DNA of 64,000 nt from Alviniconcha marisindica (GCA_018857735.1 JABMCL010000154.1:794501-858500); one strand, 5' to 3'. Positions 1 through 13,835 are shown, numbered from the stretch's first letter. Numbers and translations: made by a program. Notes: generated from the sequence alone by a model not told the origin.

Positions 1-653
1 AAACACCCCTAATCCCTAATCACCCCCTAATCACAACCACACTGGTAGCACCCCTTGATCGCACGCTTCAAATACTTCAGTACCTCCAACAGGCTCCAGG
101 GGCTCTTACTCACAAGCTAACACCTGAGATACCCATTCCGCTGTTGAGAGCGAGACCCTTTAATTCACACCCACACTGGAAGCGATGGATTTTCACACCA
201 GTTGTGTGAGGGTAAAGGAGACTGAGAGAGACAGTGCGAAAGCTTGATGCACACAGTACACTGCTTGAAGGCACAACACTCAACACTTTGGGCCGGTTGT
301 TGAGCGGTCAGCATTTTCAGGAGCATACAAAAATGTCGTCACAGGAGCTGGAGCAAGCAGGGAGTTAACACCAATTCCACAAATGTTTCAAACTGTCAAA
401 TTCTTCCACATTCAAATGACACTTGACTCAAAATTAAGGCACCGTGCAAACTGCTTGATTGCCTTCAGCTACAAGCAGATGACCCTGACCTTTTGGGCAA
501 TCAACATGGAAGTATCCAAGGACTGACCCCTTTTGTGTGCTCCAAAAATGCAGATGTTTGCCAACAACCTTGCAAAGTTTGCGAAAAGCAGAAAATGCAT
601 AATCATTATGTACAATTGTGACGCAAATGTACAGTTGCTCAAAAATACCATAC
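1..653 (-). other. LRCH intron 12, 5' part
   Basis: No coding exon recognised. The first 35 bases contain irregular CCCTAAT-like units, weakly telomere-like. The donor of exon 12 is at 652-653. Nothing else stands out. Confidence 0.6.
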
Positions 654-824
654 CTATACTCCCATTCCGAGAGAATGTAGTCAGAATGGGGGCTGGTGTC
701 AGCCGACCCAGAAAAGTTATCAAGGTCATCGTCATAGCAACGAGGGTAGACATTGGCGTAATCACCGTAATTGTCATGCAAATGAAGACCCCAAGGGGGT
801 GGAGGAGGTTGCTCAAAGATGGAA
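654..824 (-). CDS. LRCH: LRCH exon 12: acidic, aromatic segment
   Basis: The 171-nt exon has a strong acceptor (ttctgcttgcag), donor AG followed by gtatgg, and phase 2 at both ends, exactly matching exon 11 (AA plus T gives Asn). It encodes SIFEQPPPPPWG, then a Tyr/Asp-rich stretch with DNYGDYANVYPRCYDDDLD and ends SDYILSEWEYR. I do not recognise a domain. The composition differs from the preceding coiled coil and is a candidate tyrosine-rich docking or linker region before the expected CH domain. Because 13.3 kb separate it from exon 11, a further exon between them cannot be excluded, although none is needed for phase. Confidence 0.8.
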
Positions 825-1038
825 CTGCAAGCAGAACACAGTGTCGCGCCATGCCAGAAGGAAAAAAATCAAGGTCACAGGCCAAGGCCACAGTCAGCCA
901 GTTACACAAGAGGACCCCACCCCCCCACCCCCATTTTTTTTGTGCACCTTTTCCTTGCAATGTACAACATGCATAAAGCATTCTCCATTTTGCACCATTC
1001 AGAACTGCATTTTAATCTACAACATGCTCACAGAAATG

Positions 1039-1255
1039 AGTGGGGGGGGGGGGGGGGGGGGAAAGAAGAAAGGGGTGGTGGTGGGGTTTGTTTTTTGTTG
1101 TTGTTGTTGTTGTTGTTTTTTCAAATTTTTTTCTTTTCTTTTTTGTTTGTTTGTTGGTTGGTTGGTTGGTTGGTTGGTTGGTTGGTTGGTTGGGTGGTTT
1201 GTTTGTTGGTGGTGGGTTGTTGCTGTTGTTGTTGTTTTGGGGTGGATGGGTGGGG
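1039..1255. repeat. Compound low-complexity G/T tract
   Basis: A run of about 22 G is followed by GTT triplets (about 1098-1116), eleven or so GGTT units (1154-1192) and more GTT/GGT sequence. Strongly strand-asymmetric G/T versus C/A composition over 200 bp. Confidence 0.9.
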
Positions 1256-1567
1256 TGGGTCATACTGTGTGTGAAGAGTGCAACATAAAAGAGTCACATC
1301 TGTACAGCCATATCTGTAGCTGGTATCTGATCATTTTACAATTCTCTACTCTATTTCTGGGGGAAGTCAAGGGAAACAAGTCACAGCAGCATAAAACATT
1401 GTTCAGGCCCATTCACACTTTTTACAACTGAACATCAACACATCTGTAGAAAACAGTAAAAGAGAGAGGCAGACAGGGGCAGACAGATAAGATGATGAAG
1501 ACAGATGGCAAGGACGGTCACACAGAGACTGACAAACATTACAGCAATGCTGATCTGGACAAAGATG

Positions 1568-1780
1568 GTTACATATGATGGCACTGCAGGTGACCCAGAG
1601 TAAGCTGTACACCAGAGTACATAATTATATTGTGTATTACATGATGACAGTTTCCACTTCAGTAGTTTATGTTACATATGATGGCACTGCAGGTGACCTA
1701 GAGTAAGCTGTACACCAGAGTACATAATTATATTGCGTATTACATGATGACAGTTTCCACTTCAGTAGTTTATGTTACAT
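1568..1780. repeat. Tandem duplication, 103-bp unit, 2 copies
   Basis: Copies begin at 1568 and 1671 with GTTACATATGATGGCACTGC and differ at only a few positions, so the duplication is recent. Confidence 0.9.
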
Positions 1781-2356
1781 TGGAAGGGTAAAATACAGTA
1801 TCATTAGGTATTAATTATCACCATGAACAGTCGCGGCAGATGACACAAGTATATATAAGACTAACGAGTTTACACAGACAATGATAATAATAATAGATTA
1901 TATACTTGGTGAGTTCTTTTAGTGGTGGATGCAAGATCAAACGGTACATAAAATGTTTATTAGAAGCGTAAGCACCTACTCTACTCACACTCAAAAACTT
2001 GAACAATTTATCATGAACTCTCATATGACCTTGAAAAAAGGGTCAAGGTCATCAAAACAAGTATGACTGGACATTAAGCCCCAAAGCAAGCATCATCAGT
2101 TCATGCACACATTAATAATATCTCTCAATATATAAAAATCTGTCCTAACACTAATAATCAAAAGTAGTCACCAAGGCACATACACGTAAAAATCATCCCC
2201 TTTAAACATATATATGTTAAAGTTACTCAGAACATTGATACCCAGTTACTATAGCAATTACACACTGTTTGGCCTTAAGAGGACAATAACTAGTGTGCCC
2301 TTTAAAACTCTATCCTGCCAGTGTGATCTTGAGAAGCCATCAAGGTTACTAAAGAG

Positions 2357-2970
2357 TGTGTGTGTGTGTGTGTGTGTGTGCGTGCACACACATGTGTGTG
2401 TTTGCGTGTATGTGTGTGTATGCGTGTGTGCATGTAAAAACTCCACGCAGGTTGTCTCCTGCTGAAATTTGACAAATGTGGCCTCGTCTAAACAAATAAT
2501 GGCCATCCTTTAACTTTGCTGTGTCGGAATGCATTTCAATTCTTTCTTTTAAATCAAAGTTTTTAACAACCCCAAGTCACCGCCTGTGCCCTTATGCCCT
2601 TTGCCCAACATCCATACAAAAAACAAATTTGATCCAATAAAGAACTCTTTTTTTAAAGTTTTTTTGTTTTTAAATAACAACCTGCAGTTTCCAATTCCCA
2701 CAAGACCAAGAAATTAGGCCAAGGTCACCAAATTTAAACATCATGATGTACCCCTCTCAGAGACAAAGCCAACACTGTTCTGTTGTTGTTGTATAGTTTT
2801 TTTCAAAATTGGATGGGCAAGCACCAAAAATGTTTGCCACTAAATAGACCCACATATTTTTTCAGGAGTCAGTGAAGCTCATACACAATCCATATGTACC
2901 CACAGTTACTGGTGGTGATAATAAATAGATGTGTGTGTGGGTGTGGGTGTGTGTGTGTGTATGTGTGTGT
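2357..2970. repeat. (GT)n microsatellites at 2357-2436 and 2931-2970
   Basis: Two imperfect GT-dinucleotide tracts with interspersed A, C and G substitutions, separated by about 500 bp of unremarkable AT-rich sequence. Confidence 0.85.
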
Positions 2971-3113
2971 TAAAAAAAAAACATACATGAATACAGGTAT
3001 GGGGGGAGTTATGCCTCAAATATTTGTAGCAGTTTCTAATGCACAACAACAAAACCATTTGACCTCAGTTTCTAATGCCTAACAATAAAACCATACAACC
3101 CCACCACCACCAC

Positions 3114-3117
<4 letters not shown>

Positions 3118-3179
<62 letters not shown>

Positions 3180-3367
3180 ACTTAATAAAATTTCAAACAA
3201 TTTCACTGTGAATGTCTTGGTTATTAGTAGTACTGTAGCAATGGCAGATATGTGAGTCGGCCTTTGTGCTAATATCTTCACCGTTGAGAAATAAAGTTTA
3301 ATCAATCAATCAATCAATCAATCTCTCTCTCTCTCTCTGGCAGCATACTTAATAGAACTTCAAACAA
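3118..3367. repeat. (CT)n tracts flanking a duplicated GCATACTTAATA segment
   Basis: A (CT)n of about 57 bp is followed by CAGCATACTTAATAAAATTT. At 3299-3339 an (AATC)n tract runs into a shorter (CT)n, followed by the same segment with minor changes. This indicates a local tandem duplication of about 165 bp with divergence of the microsatellite length. Confidence 0.8.
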
Positions 3368-4351
3368 AAGACCAACATTTCACATACAACTGCTACAGAT
3401 CAGAGAGAAAAAAGAAAGCAGTATACTCTCACGTTAACTTAAAGATACAAGGTAAAGCATTGCTGATATGCTACAAAAGACTTGACTGCAACTGCAAGCA
3501 CTAATCCTCTTATATTAGTACCTAAATACAGCAGATGGTACACAATTTCTAGCTACTGCATCTTGCTACTGCTCGAACTAAGATCCAATATAAATACAAA
3601 ATTAAGACTAGCTCACCTTAAGCCCAGTTTAATTGTAATTTTGTCAAATGTAATGAAGTGAGAAAGATGTCACATGAGAGCTTTGCGCTGAACACGTGAG
3701 AGCTTTGCGTGGAAAGAAAAGGTCTACGAACCAAGGAATTCATAGAAGTGTTAAAGCGTCCAGCTCAGCCCAAACCATCCACATGAACACCAATGCACCA
3801 ACATGTCTGCATGTGACAAACCTCACTGCAAAAGTGATCTCACACTCCAAGCTCTCATGCGATCAAATTCCTCACAGAATCTCAGGACATAAAAACACCA
3901 TTCAAACAGCACAGCAGACTTCTCACAATGTTGCCGACCAACAAGAAGTGGCACATGGAAGCTTAAAGCGTGGCTGACCTCCATGACCATGAAGACATTC
4001 AATTCACCAACAACCCACTGATGATGGTTGCACATGAAATCCTCCACAGCACCACACATCTTTCAAGACCACACCCAGAAGGACTAGAGATGTTAGTCTG
4101 GGTAGTATCTAATTCAACAACACCTACAAGGATTACCCATCTTTCATGAGCCCATCCTCAAATGCTGTCTTTACTTGAGACCAACATCATCAAAGACCAT
4201 TATTTTAAGACCACACCTGCAGACTAGATCATGTACTTCTACAACATCAGCACAGATATGACCTGTATTTAAGACTTATGCCTTATAGACACCCACCCAC
4301 CCATACACACCCACTTCCATCTACCTTCCAAAAAACAAGATCTAGAAGATC

Positions 4352-4392
4352 CCCCCCCCCCCCCCCCCTTTTTTTTTTTCTTTTTTTTTTGC
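4352..4392. repeat. Poly-C / poly-T tract
   Basis: About 18 C followed by about 20 T with one C interruption. Purely mononucleotide. Confidence 0.9.
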
Positions 4393-5237
4393 TGCTCTAT
4401 ATTTGTTTTAATGACCACACAAACAGACCTTCTGTTTTCAAGGACCAAATTAACACACTAATACCTTAGACATTTTTAGAGGTGATGTATTTCAAAGACA
4501 ACATCCACAGATGCTAATTAGTTATCTCTTATCAAGACCTCAGTCATAAACACGTTTTGCTTGCAATCAGGGATCACTACGGACACTTCATTTTTTACGA
4601 TCATTCCCTTGGGGATTCTTGAATGTAGACCCCCCCCCCCCCAATGCCCATACCTAGCTGGACTCTCACAGAAAGGCAAGCTGCATCTTCAGAGCACAGG
4701 CAATAGATATGACTGGATAGTTAGTAACACACTTAATGCCCACTCAAGTACTAGGGTCACAGAAGTGCAAAGCAAGATTCACCCAATCACAAGTAAATGT
4801 CTGATTCAATCCGCTCAAGACATGTGACACTTTAAGCTTGGAGACTGGGAAGAAAGAAAACCTGATGCTGAATTGGAACTGAGAAGGCAAACGTTAGAAC
4901 AGCAGAATCCCTGTCAGTGTCGGTGGGTTTCAGCAGCTCACAAAGCCATGGTCTCACACACTCTGTACATGCATAAAAAAGGGAACCTATCGCATCTCTC
5001 GATTCTTGACAGAGGAGTTATCTTAACTTCCGCATCCCAGTGCAGGAAACTGACATACTGCGTCCAAGGATGACGATAAATTACTCAGTATACATCATCG
5101 CTGTACACACTTTGTTTTCAGTCCAACCGTAGTGTCACCTCTCTCAACAAACAGAAGCTTACATGGTGTGAAAATACATCTTTTTTAAAAACAATTTACA
5201 AGGCTCAACCTGGCTGCCAAAAAATAGGTGAAAAGAA

Positions 5238-5239
<2 letters not shown>

Positions 5240-5304
<65 letters not shown>
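5240..5304. repeat. (GA)n microsatellite
   Basis: About 32 perfect GA units, followed by A/G-rich sequence to 5400. Confidence 0.95.
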
Positions 5305-5312
<8 letters not shown>

Positions 5313-5810
5313 GAAAAGGAAGAAAGACACAAACACAAATGATGGGTGCAGAAGAGGGAGAAAGAAAGAAGAAGAAAAAGAAAAGAGACAGCAACAGAAG
5401 AAAGAAGGAACCTGTCACATACTTAACACCTTCGTCAACTCACAAAAACACCTTGCCGCCGTTCAAAGCCTGCCGACCTGAGCCCCTCCAAATGACTTGC
5501 AACACCTCTTCAAACACACGCCCAGGCAACAAACACATTCAGCAAATCCCCCGGGCTTACCTACCCAACACTCCCATCAGGTGTGGAGTTTGGTGAGCTT
5601 TACTTTTACTCACTTTAAGCTACAGGGTCCCAACAGCTTCACATTTCTGGCACTGGGGCAGGGTGGGATGTGGGGGGGGGGGGGTGCCGGGGTTATTTTG
5701 AGCACTCTGAAAAGTCACTCACTCCTGTCAGCCACCTTTCTCGGTGCATCATAGATAAATTTAGACAGAAAGCAGGATATGCCATCAGTGAGTGCTGGTG
5801 GAGAGAGCAG

Positions 5811-5944
5811 GCAAAATTAAAGGGACATGATCTTCCAAGCATGAGCACGAAGGTCTCACAGTCACAGACTAGCTACCCTCTCCAAGCAAAATTAAAGGGT
5901 CCTGACCTTCCAAGCATGAGCACAAGGTTTCACAGTCACAGACT
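5811..5944. repeat. Tandem duplication, 75-bp unit, 2 copies
   Basis: Both copies start GCAAAATTAAAGGG (5811 and 5886) and share TTCCAAGCATGAGCAC and TCACAGTCACAGACTA. Confidence 0.85.
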
Positions 5945-6649
5945 ACATAGTCACAGACATAAACTGATCAAAGACTGGACCTGTACCCTGTGTCTTCCTT
6001 CCAAGCTCCATTCTCTCCATTTTCACACACCTGAAGCTGACATACCACTTCTGGCAAAAAGCCACCAATCTATTACATAAGAAGTGGCCCGAGAAAGTTC
6101 TCTCTCTTATCAAGAGGGACTCCAGCCCTAAATCTGATGTCTGATTTTCATGTGTGTTTGCTTGATTCTGTTTGAGAACAAAGCACATTTTCTCTAACCA
6201 GGCATTGTGGGCTGACAGAGAGAGAGTGAGTGAAGTGAGTGAGCGAGCGAGCGAGCGAGCAAGAGAGAGCCAGAGACAGAGAAACAGAGAGAGAGAGAGT
6301 GAGTGAGTGTGTGGTGGTGTGCATACAGGCATGTAATGTGTGTGTGCGTGCATACGTGTGTGCGTGCGTGTATCTGCCTGCCTGCCTGTGTAGCTTAGGA
6401 AAACTATTGAAAATAACACACTTTGTATACCAATTTATTGTTATCTTCTGCAGTGATATGAAATTTCTGCCTGCCGGCCTGTTTGCTGTCAATGTCTTAT
6501 CCCTCCCTCCCTCCTTCAAACCTCTGGCACAGGTTCAACCTGGCAGGTGTACTTGGGCGCTACAGTTTATCAACTATTATTTATAACTCAACAACTCTAT
6601 CTTCATCATAACACTCCGCACAGAACACCCCTCTCTCCCCTTGCACTAG

Positions 6650-6650
<1 letters not shown>

Positions 6651-6738
<88 letters not shown>

Positions 6739-6855
6739 TTCAAAAGACCAGCTGTAAACAAAACACTATCTCAGCAGTAGTCAGAAAGCTCCACTATCTC
6801 TGTTACCTGTTGAGAAGAGGCTAAATCACAACACCCCCACCCCACCTCTCCACCC

Positions 6856-6908
<53 letters not shown>

Positions 6909-7034
6909 CTCCCTCCCCCCCCCCCCCTTCTCTCTCTCATCAAGGACAGGTTGTCCCATAGGCATTCTGCCCAAATGTTTATCCCTGTGTAATTAAGTCC
7001 AGTCAATCTCTCTCTCCCTCCATCCCCTCCCCCT

Positions 7035-7085
<51 letters not shown>

Positions 7086-7258
7086 AGGACAGGTTGTCCC
7101 ACAGTCATTCTGCCCAAATGTTTATCCCTGTGTAATTAAGTCCAGTCAGTCTCTCTCTCCCTCTCCCTCCATCCCCTCCCCCCTTCTCTCTCTCACCAAG
7201 GACAGGTTGCCCCATAGGCATTCTGCTCAAATGTTTATCTTTGTGTAATAAGTTCTCT
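6651..7258. repeat. (CA)n plus three-copy (CT)n-linked minisatellite
   Basis: A 70-bp (CA)n and short (GA)n (6651-6740) precede (CT)n blocks. A unit containing CAAGGACAGGTTGTCCCA and CTGCCCAAATGTTTATC begins at 6938, 7081 and 7194 and is separated by CT-rich spacers. The array ends at a run of about 24 C (7260-7283). Confidence 0.85.
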
Positions 7259-8107
7259 TCCCCCCCCCCCCCCCCCCCCCCCCTTGCTCTCTGAATGAAA
7301 TGTCTGGTGCTAACCACAGACCTTAATATCAAAGAAAGAAGAAGAAGAAAAAAGAGAAAAAAAGCCAGCACTGACAGCCCTGCCCTCCAATCCAATGCAA
7401 TGACTCACCACAGACATTCCGGGCGTGGAGCAAGGGAGAGAACTATTATTACACAGAAAGGGGGAACATTAATCTGGGCAGACTCCAACAAACCTCACTC
7501 CTCCCTCTCAGACTCTCCAGCTAACCTCAGTCTCACCGTGCTTCAAACAGGGGAATGCTGACAGACACAAAGTTCTAACCGAAGTTGATCCTCTTTGTTC
7601 TCTTGTCTCCGTTGGTCCTCTCTGCTGATATTTGTCTGATTTCTTTCCTTTCTTTCTTCTTTCCTCTTTTCTTTCTTTCTTTCACTTTTCTTCTTCTTTC
7701 TTTTCTCTTAAATATCTGTGTTTCATCAGCGCTGTTTGCGACTTTTGGTGAGCAAGATGAGCATTCTCAAAACACCCATTAAACACCCCGGGGCTGTTTA
7801 TGCCAGCAAACATTTGCACACTGGGCTGAGGATGGTTGCAACATAGACAGTCACTGCCTTTACACTGGGTCATCACGCCATGGGTGTCAGCAGTGCTCTG
7901 CTCTGCTAGTGCTACCCACCTGGACTGAGCACCGCTCACTGAGCACCGCTACACCCCCTGTGCTTCATGTGACATCATTTTGGAAACACCAGTCAGAGAT
8001 TTGCCGGAATCATGGCAGAAAGATGATGCATTTGGTGGGATGATGGCGTCAAACTTTAGATTCAAGTCTGGTCAAGAGCCAGACCTCAGGCTGACTGGGA
8101 CACGCCC

Positions 8108-8600
8108 AGGTTGTAGTGTTAACCCCCACCCCAGCCCCACACCAGGCTGTGGTGTTAACCCCAACCCCACCTGCACACTCAGGCTGTGGTGTTAACCCCA
8201 CCCCAACCCCACCAACACACCCAGGTTGTAGTGTTAACCCCCCACCCCACACCCACTGGCCCACCCAGGCTGTAGTGTTAACCCCCACCCCACCCCCACC
8301 CGCACACCCAGGTTGTAGTGTTAACCCCACACCCACTGGCCCACCCAGGCTGTAGTGTTAACCCCCACCGCACACCCAGGCTGTAGTGTTAACCCCCACC
8401 CCACCCGCACACCCAGGTTGCAGTGTTAACCCCCACCCCACACCCACTGTAGTGTTAACCCCTACCCACCCACCCAGGCTGTAGTGTTAACCCCCACCCC
8501 ACCCGCACACCCAGGTTGCAGTGTTAACCCCCACCCCACACCCACTGTAGTGTTAACCCCTACCCACCCACCCAGGCTGTAGTGGTAACCCCCACCCACA
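8108..8600. repeat. GTGTTAACCCC minisatellite, about 14 units
   Basis: About 14 irregular units of 29-43 bp are built on GTAGTGTTAACCCCCACCCC. The minus strand carries clustered G-runs (GGGG-T-GGGG), giving strong G-quadruplex potential. Several units form higher-order pairs: a 67-bp block at about 8402 recurs at about 8501. Confidence 0.9.
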
Positions 8601-9090
8601 TCCCACCCCATACTCACCCTCATCTGCTCTAATTATTCCTGGCACCCACTTCCTCCCCCCAACAAACAACTGAAACATTCCTTATCAAGCTTCTGCACAC
8701 AGCCTCTCCATCTTTCCATAATGCCTGTGTTGTCGGCAGCCATCCCTAATACCCTACTCCTGGGATCTATGATGTTTTAAACAAAACAAAACAACAAAAT
8801 CAATAAACAAGGGAGAAAACCCCCACACTTGAGTCACCTAGTGTAACTCTCACCTGGCATGCATGCAAGTATAATCTCATAATAATTAATACACAGACTC
8901 CACCATATGCACCCTCACCTTAAACAGAACAACATACAGACTCCACCAGATGCACTCTCATCTTAAACAGAACAACATGTGCTATATCACCTCTGTGTTA
9001 ACAGTTTTCATCAACTTTTTCAGGAGCTGTTTAAACAAAATGTACCTTTTTTAAGTTCAGGAGCTTTCAAGGGTAAATCCAATACAGTAA

Positions 9091-9092
<2 letters not shown>

Positions 9093-9140
<48 letters not shown>

Positions 9141-9185
9141 ATGTGTGTGTGTGTGTGTGTTTGTGCGTGTGCATGCATGCAAGTG
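9093..9185. repeat. (GT)n microsatellite
   Basis: About 45 bp of perfect GT, then an imperfect GT/GC tract ending ATGCATGCAAG. Confidence 0.9.
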
Positions 9186-9525
9186 TGCATGCACTGAAAG
9201 GCCCACTATCTGTTCAGACTGTTCTAAAGAAACAAAGTTTTTTTTTAAACTAGCAAACAAAAAAGATCCGCCATGCACAAATATAATATAATAATAATAT
9301 ACTTTTGTATAGTGCCTTTCTCTTGTTTACACAAACTCACTGTGCTCGATCACAATTATAAGCCACTGTGATTACTGCACATCACTTGATACTGCACAGT
9401 TTTACTAAAGGCAGAACTTCCAACTATTAAAAAGACAATGAATCTTTACCTGTTTGAAAATGTTTCAACAGCAGTTTCCCCTTGGCTAAACTTTCAAAGT
9501 CTTCACAGTACAAAGAAAATGACCA

Positions 9526-9583
<58 letters not shown>

Positions 9584-9666
9584 TCACTCACTCACTCACT
9601 CACTCACTCACTCACTCACTCACTCACTCCTACTCTCTCACTCTCTCTCTCTCTCTCTCTCTCTCC
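9526..9666. repeat. Compound (CA)n-(CACT)n-(CT)n microsatellite
   Basis: About 52 bp CA, then about 12 CACT units and a CT tract, in that order, followed by a C-rich segment. Confidence 0.95.
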
Positions 9667-10847
9667 AGCCCCCACCCCCCTTGTTCCCCAGAAGAATGTA
9701 TACATTTGCTGATACAGATGTATATAATATACACACAATACTATCTACAGTACTGGGATGCTACAAGCTATCCAATTCAAACAATAGAATGCAGCCCTTT
9801 GAAGCCATCCACAGACAGCGTGGCAACAAAACATGAAGCAACGGCCACTTTTTATTTGTACCATACACCCACCGGCAACCAAGCACTGGCACCACCACCT
9901 CGCACATGTATCTCAAAGCCGCTCATTCAAAAAAACAAAAAAAAAGAGAAGCAAGATAATGAAAACGAATCGCTGAAAACTGGCGGCACTGAAGCATCGT
10001 ATGAAGCGTGCCAGCACTACAATACCTGTTGGCCTCACGACTGGCGGCTGAAGCTTTGCTGTTTTGAGCAGTGGGTCGGGTGGGGGTCTTCGCTTTCCTT
10101 GATCAGTAATGCAAAAGGGCAAGGTCATTTAAACACCAGAACTGGGGAAGGTCACACTTGTTGCCAGGTGCTGTGGACTAGGTGTCTGGTCAAAGAATGT
10201 GTTGTTGTTGTTCTTATTGTTGTTTTGGAGGGGCGGTGTGTTAAGATACATTTCTCTTTCTCCAAAAAGCACTTCTGGGATTTACTGCCATGTTGAGACT
10301 TAACAAGATGCAAAGAAGATCATGATGGAGTAATACTGTTTTCACTCATTAACAATAATTATTAGGAACAACAGAACACTTTTTTGCCTTCAATCTGACA
10401 TTCAAAATAGAATCACTGACAATAAAGCTTTTTAAAAAATCAGCAGGTTTGTAAACAGCTTATTTTAAGGCTCTGTAAGCTGCTATGCTAATATGTCTTC
10501 ATAACTTCTTTGCCTACTTAACATGGGGAACTGCTACAAACATGATTACATAAAAACAAATTCCAAGTTTTAAAAATAGCCATGATTACTGATCAGGATA
10601 GCAAATGACAACAACAACAACAAAATTAAAAAATATATAAAAATTCATGTTCCTAGACCCCAAACAGCCATTTTAACCCATCCAGTGATCCACTGCCTAC
10701 AGGACACCCTGTGGTATCTTCCACAATGTTTTGCATTTGCCTTAAAAGGGGCGTCACAGAATGTCCTACTTCAACTGGAACTGTTCATGCTTTCTGATAT
10801 GGGGCAAATTGATGCTAAACACCATTTCTGGATATATACATTCTCTT

Positions 10848-11255
10848 AGAAGCAGTTTCACCACAGTACCCTTTCTTTGGCAGGAAAAAGTAACAAACTA
10901 ACCATCAGAAGAAGTTGCACCAAAGTACCTGTGTTTTTGGGGGCAGGAAAAGGGTTACAAACTAACCATCAGAAGAAGTTGCACCACAGTACTGTTGGTT
11001 TTTTTGGCAGGAAAAGGGTTACAAACTAACCATCAGATGAAGTTGCACCACAGTACCTTTTCTTTGGCAACGAAAGAAAAAGAAAAAAAGTAACAAACTA
11101 GTCACCAGAAGTTGCACCACAGTACTGTTCTTTGGCAGAGAAAGGGTTACAAGGGTGTCTATCCTCAGACCACCAATGAACTGGGCCTGGCACACACTAG
11201 CACTGTCAGATTTCCATATCTTTGCTAACAAACAAGTCTATCCTCAGACCACCAA
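10848..11255. repeat. Minisatellite, 60-67-bp unit, about 5 copies, plus a short duplication
   Basis: Units contain AGAAGTTGCACCACAGTACC, TTTGGCAGGAAAAGGGTTAC and AAACTAACCATC. Immediately after the array, TCTATCCTCAGACCACCAAT occurs twice (about 11156 and 11237). Confidence 0.85.
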
Positions 11256-13699
11256 TGCAGTGGCACGATCGTACTTCAGAGTACTTCCATTAACTCAAAA
11301 ACATTCCCTCTCTAATGAGGAATAAAATGTAGTGGACAGAAAATGCTGGAAGCTGTCAGTCACCATCACAGACAGGAATCTGTGAGGAAAAAGGTTTCAG
11401 TCTGTCTATGCACTGTGCGCTGTAGGAGCAGCAAGATTCTGTATCTGCAGTGCTGGCCTCAGACTCGTGGATCATGACTGCAAACAGCACACAAGTCCCT
11501 TCAGTACTAATGCCACTAGTCAGCTCACAACAAGTAAACTTCACTCCAAAATAAAAGATCACTGGGATGACTGGGGGGCAGGGAAGGAGGGGTTTGGTCC
11601 AGCTTTAAAAGTCCAAGGCTGGGCAATTTTTACATGTGATGGTAAATTTGGAGGTAAATTCTGATCTTATGTCACAATGATGGAGAAAATAGGAGTTAAT
11701 GGAACACAAGAACTAGCAGAACCACTATGACACATGTACCAATATATATCAGCCATCTCTTGCAATAGCAATAAACTGACTGGCTGGAACCCCCTGAAGT
11801 CCCTAACACCAATGACAGGTTTTCACACCCTCAGAACAGTCCAGTTTCAGATGATTGTGCCTATGACCCTGGAGAGAGAGGCGACGCCACAGGTGCAAAA
11901 TCCACTGCCAGCTGAGACACCACCAGACTGTCTGGATCACTGCGTCAGTCAGTGTCCAACACCTTCAAACTGTATAAGACCTATACACACACTAAACAGG
12001 ACAAGATACTTATTTTCAGTGGGAAAAAACAAAATCATAATTTATGAAACACAGACAGAAAATGCTGCTTCTTGGAAAATGCTTCCATTGTCGTCTTCTT
12101 CTTTTTTTCCTTTTTTTTTTCTTTTTCTTCTTCTTTCTATACCACATTCAATTATGCTGCTGATGTCAACTGAACAAACTACTTGGGAACGGAACAATTA
12201 AAGAAGACACAACAGAGTGAATCCAGTTTGCAAACAGCCATGCCATCCAAGCCATGACAATGTGTGTGGCCAATCAGAATAGGGGATATCTCTCAGTAAG
12301 AATCAGGGTGTCACACAAATAAATCTTGCCAACTTTTTTCTCTCTCCAATAAACACAATCACTTCAATCTAAACACAACTTTCAAATCCCTTATCTTTGG
12401 ACAGCTGGAACATTTTACCAACAAGCCAACGAATCTGGTTAAGTGCAACAGAAGATTATCAGTATTCCTGCTGATTTGACAGAATATGTGAAGCACTCAG
12501 TCGGAGCTCTGAGTTCGGTCTGTGAGAATCAACTTCTGTGGTGAAGGGGTTAACATCCTTTTCACTGTGTAAGCCATCCTTCAGTCAAAGTAAAAGACCC
12601 CAGGCTTCTGATTCCTCCACAAAACAGCAAAGGGGCTCAAGAAGAGTTAACTATTTAATGCCTAGGGCAGAAAGCATATTCCAATATATATATACAGTTC
12701 AGCGCTTTCTAATTCTACATTCACAGCAATAGATTAATACACTACAAAAGTACAGGCTTATCAAAAGCTCATACAACTCACCCATAACTCTCATCAATAC
12801 CCCTACAATACAAACTAACAAAGGTGTGTTTCTGTGCTTTTCATTACCTAGACACAAGATCACGATCGACATCAAGGCGTCTGAAATCCTCTGAAACCCC
12901 TTTGTAATGTACCTGGCATTACTGTGATAGTGGCATTTTAAAGGATTTCACACTCAAAAAAAGAACAACTTCACATACTGAATGACTGATGACTAAATAT
13001 TCCCATGCCCGATGTATGTTTATCTATCCCCGCAAGATCCCCATGCCTGATTCAGGATTTGTTGCTGTTCATCAATACAGTAACTAAAACTGACTAACCG
13101 CATATTTAAACTATATTTAATGAGAACAAAATACCTCAGAAATATTACATGGGCTAGTGTGTTACAGCAGTTGCAAAGGGGGCTTGTTATAAAGAAGAGG
13201 ATTAGATGAAAATCTGAAGGTTAACTAAAAAAATTAAAATGGAATATGTTGATAATGATCATAACAATTCTGAACCAGGCTTTCTTTCATAAGAAAATAA
13301 AAGTAAAAGACTAAAACCGAGCTGGAGATCCAATCAATGTGAACCACTTGTTTCTCACAGCCTCTAATTTTGTCTGTCCAAAACATGTGACCAAACAGAA
13401 ACCATAAACAAACCTCATCAACTAAATAAAAGAAAAAGTAAATTCTTAGTTTCAACACAAAAGAAAGCCTGATTTTAAATTTGTAGTCTTCTGTATGACC
13501 AAAAACCAATGAAGAGAAAGGAAAAAAAGTAATGATGGTAAAATGGGTATAATCATAATGATCTGTAAAGGTTACAAACAAACAAACAAACAAACAAAAC
13601 AGATAAGACAACCCCTAAACACTCAATTTGTAACATCCTCAAGACCACCACACACAAAAACACTAAAAAGACAATAACTAATTAGGAGAAAAACACCAT

Positions 13700-13746
13700 A
13701 CATACACACACACACACACACACACACACGCACCTCATTTTTAAAT

Positions 13747-13794
<48 letters not shown>

Positions 13795-13835
13795 CTTATT
13801 TTTAAATGCACAGATCAATAATAGCTAATGCATGT

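Noticed and set aside
1..35. Telomeric repeat at the window start
   Set aside because: Only three irregular CCCTAAT-like units, no perfect TTAGGG array, and the gene clearly continues past this edge.
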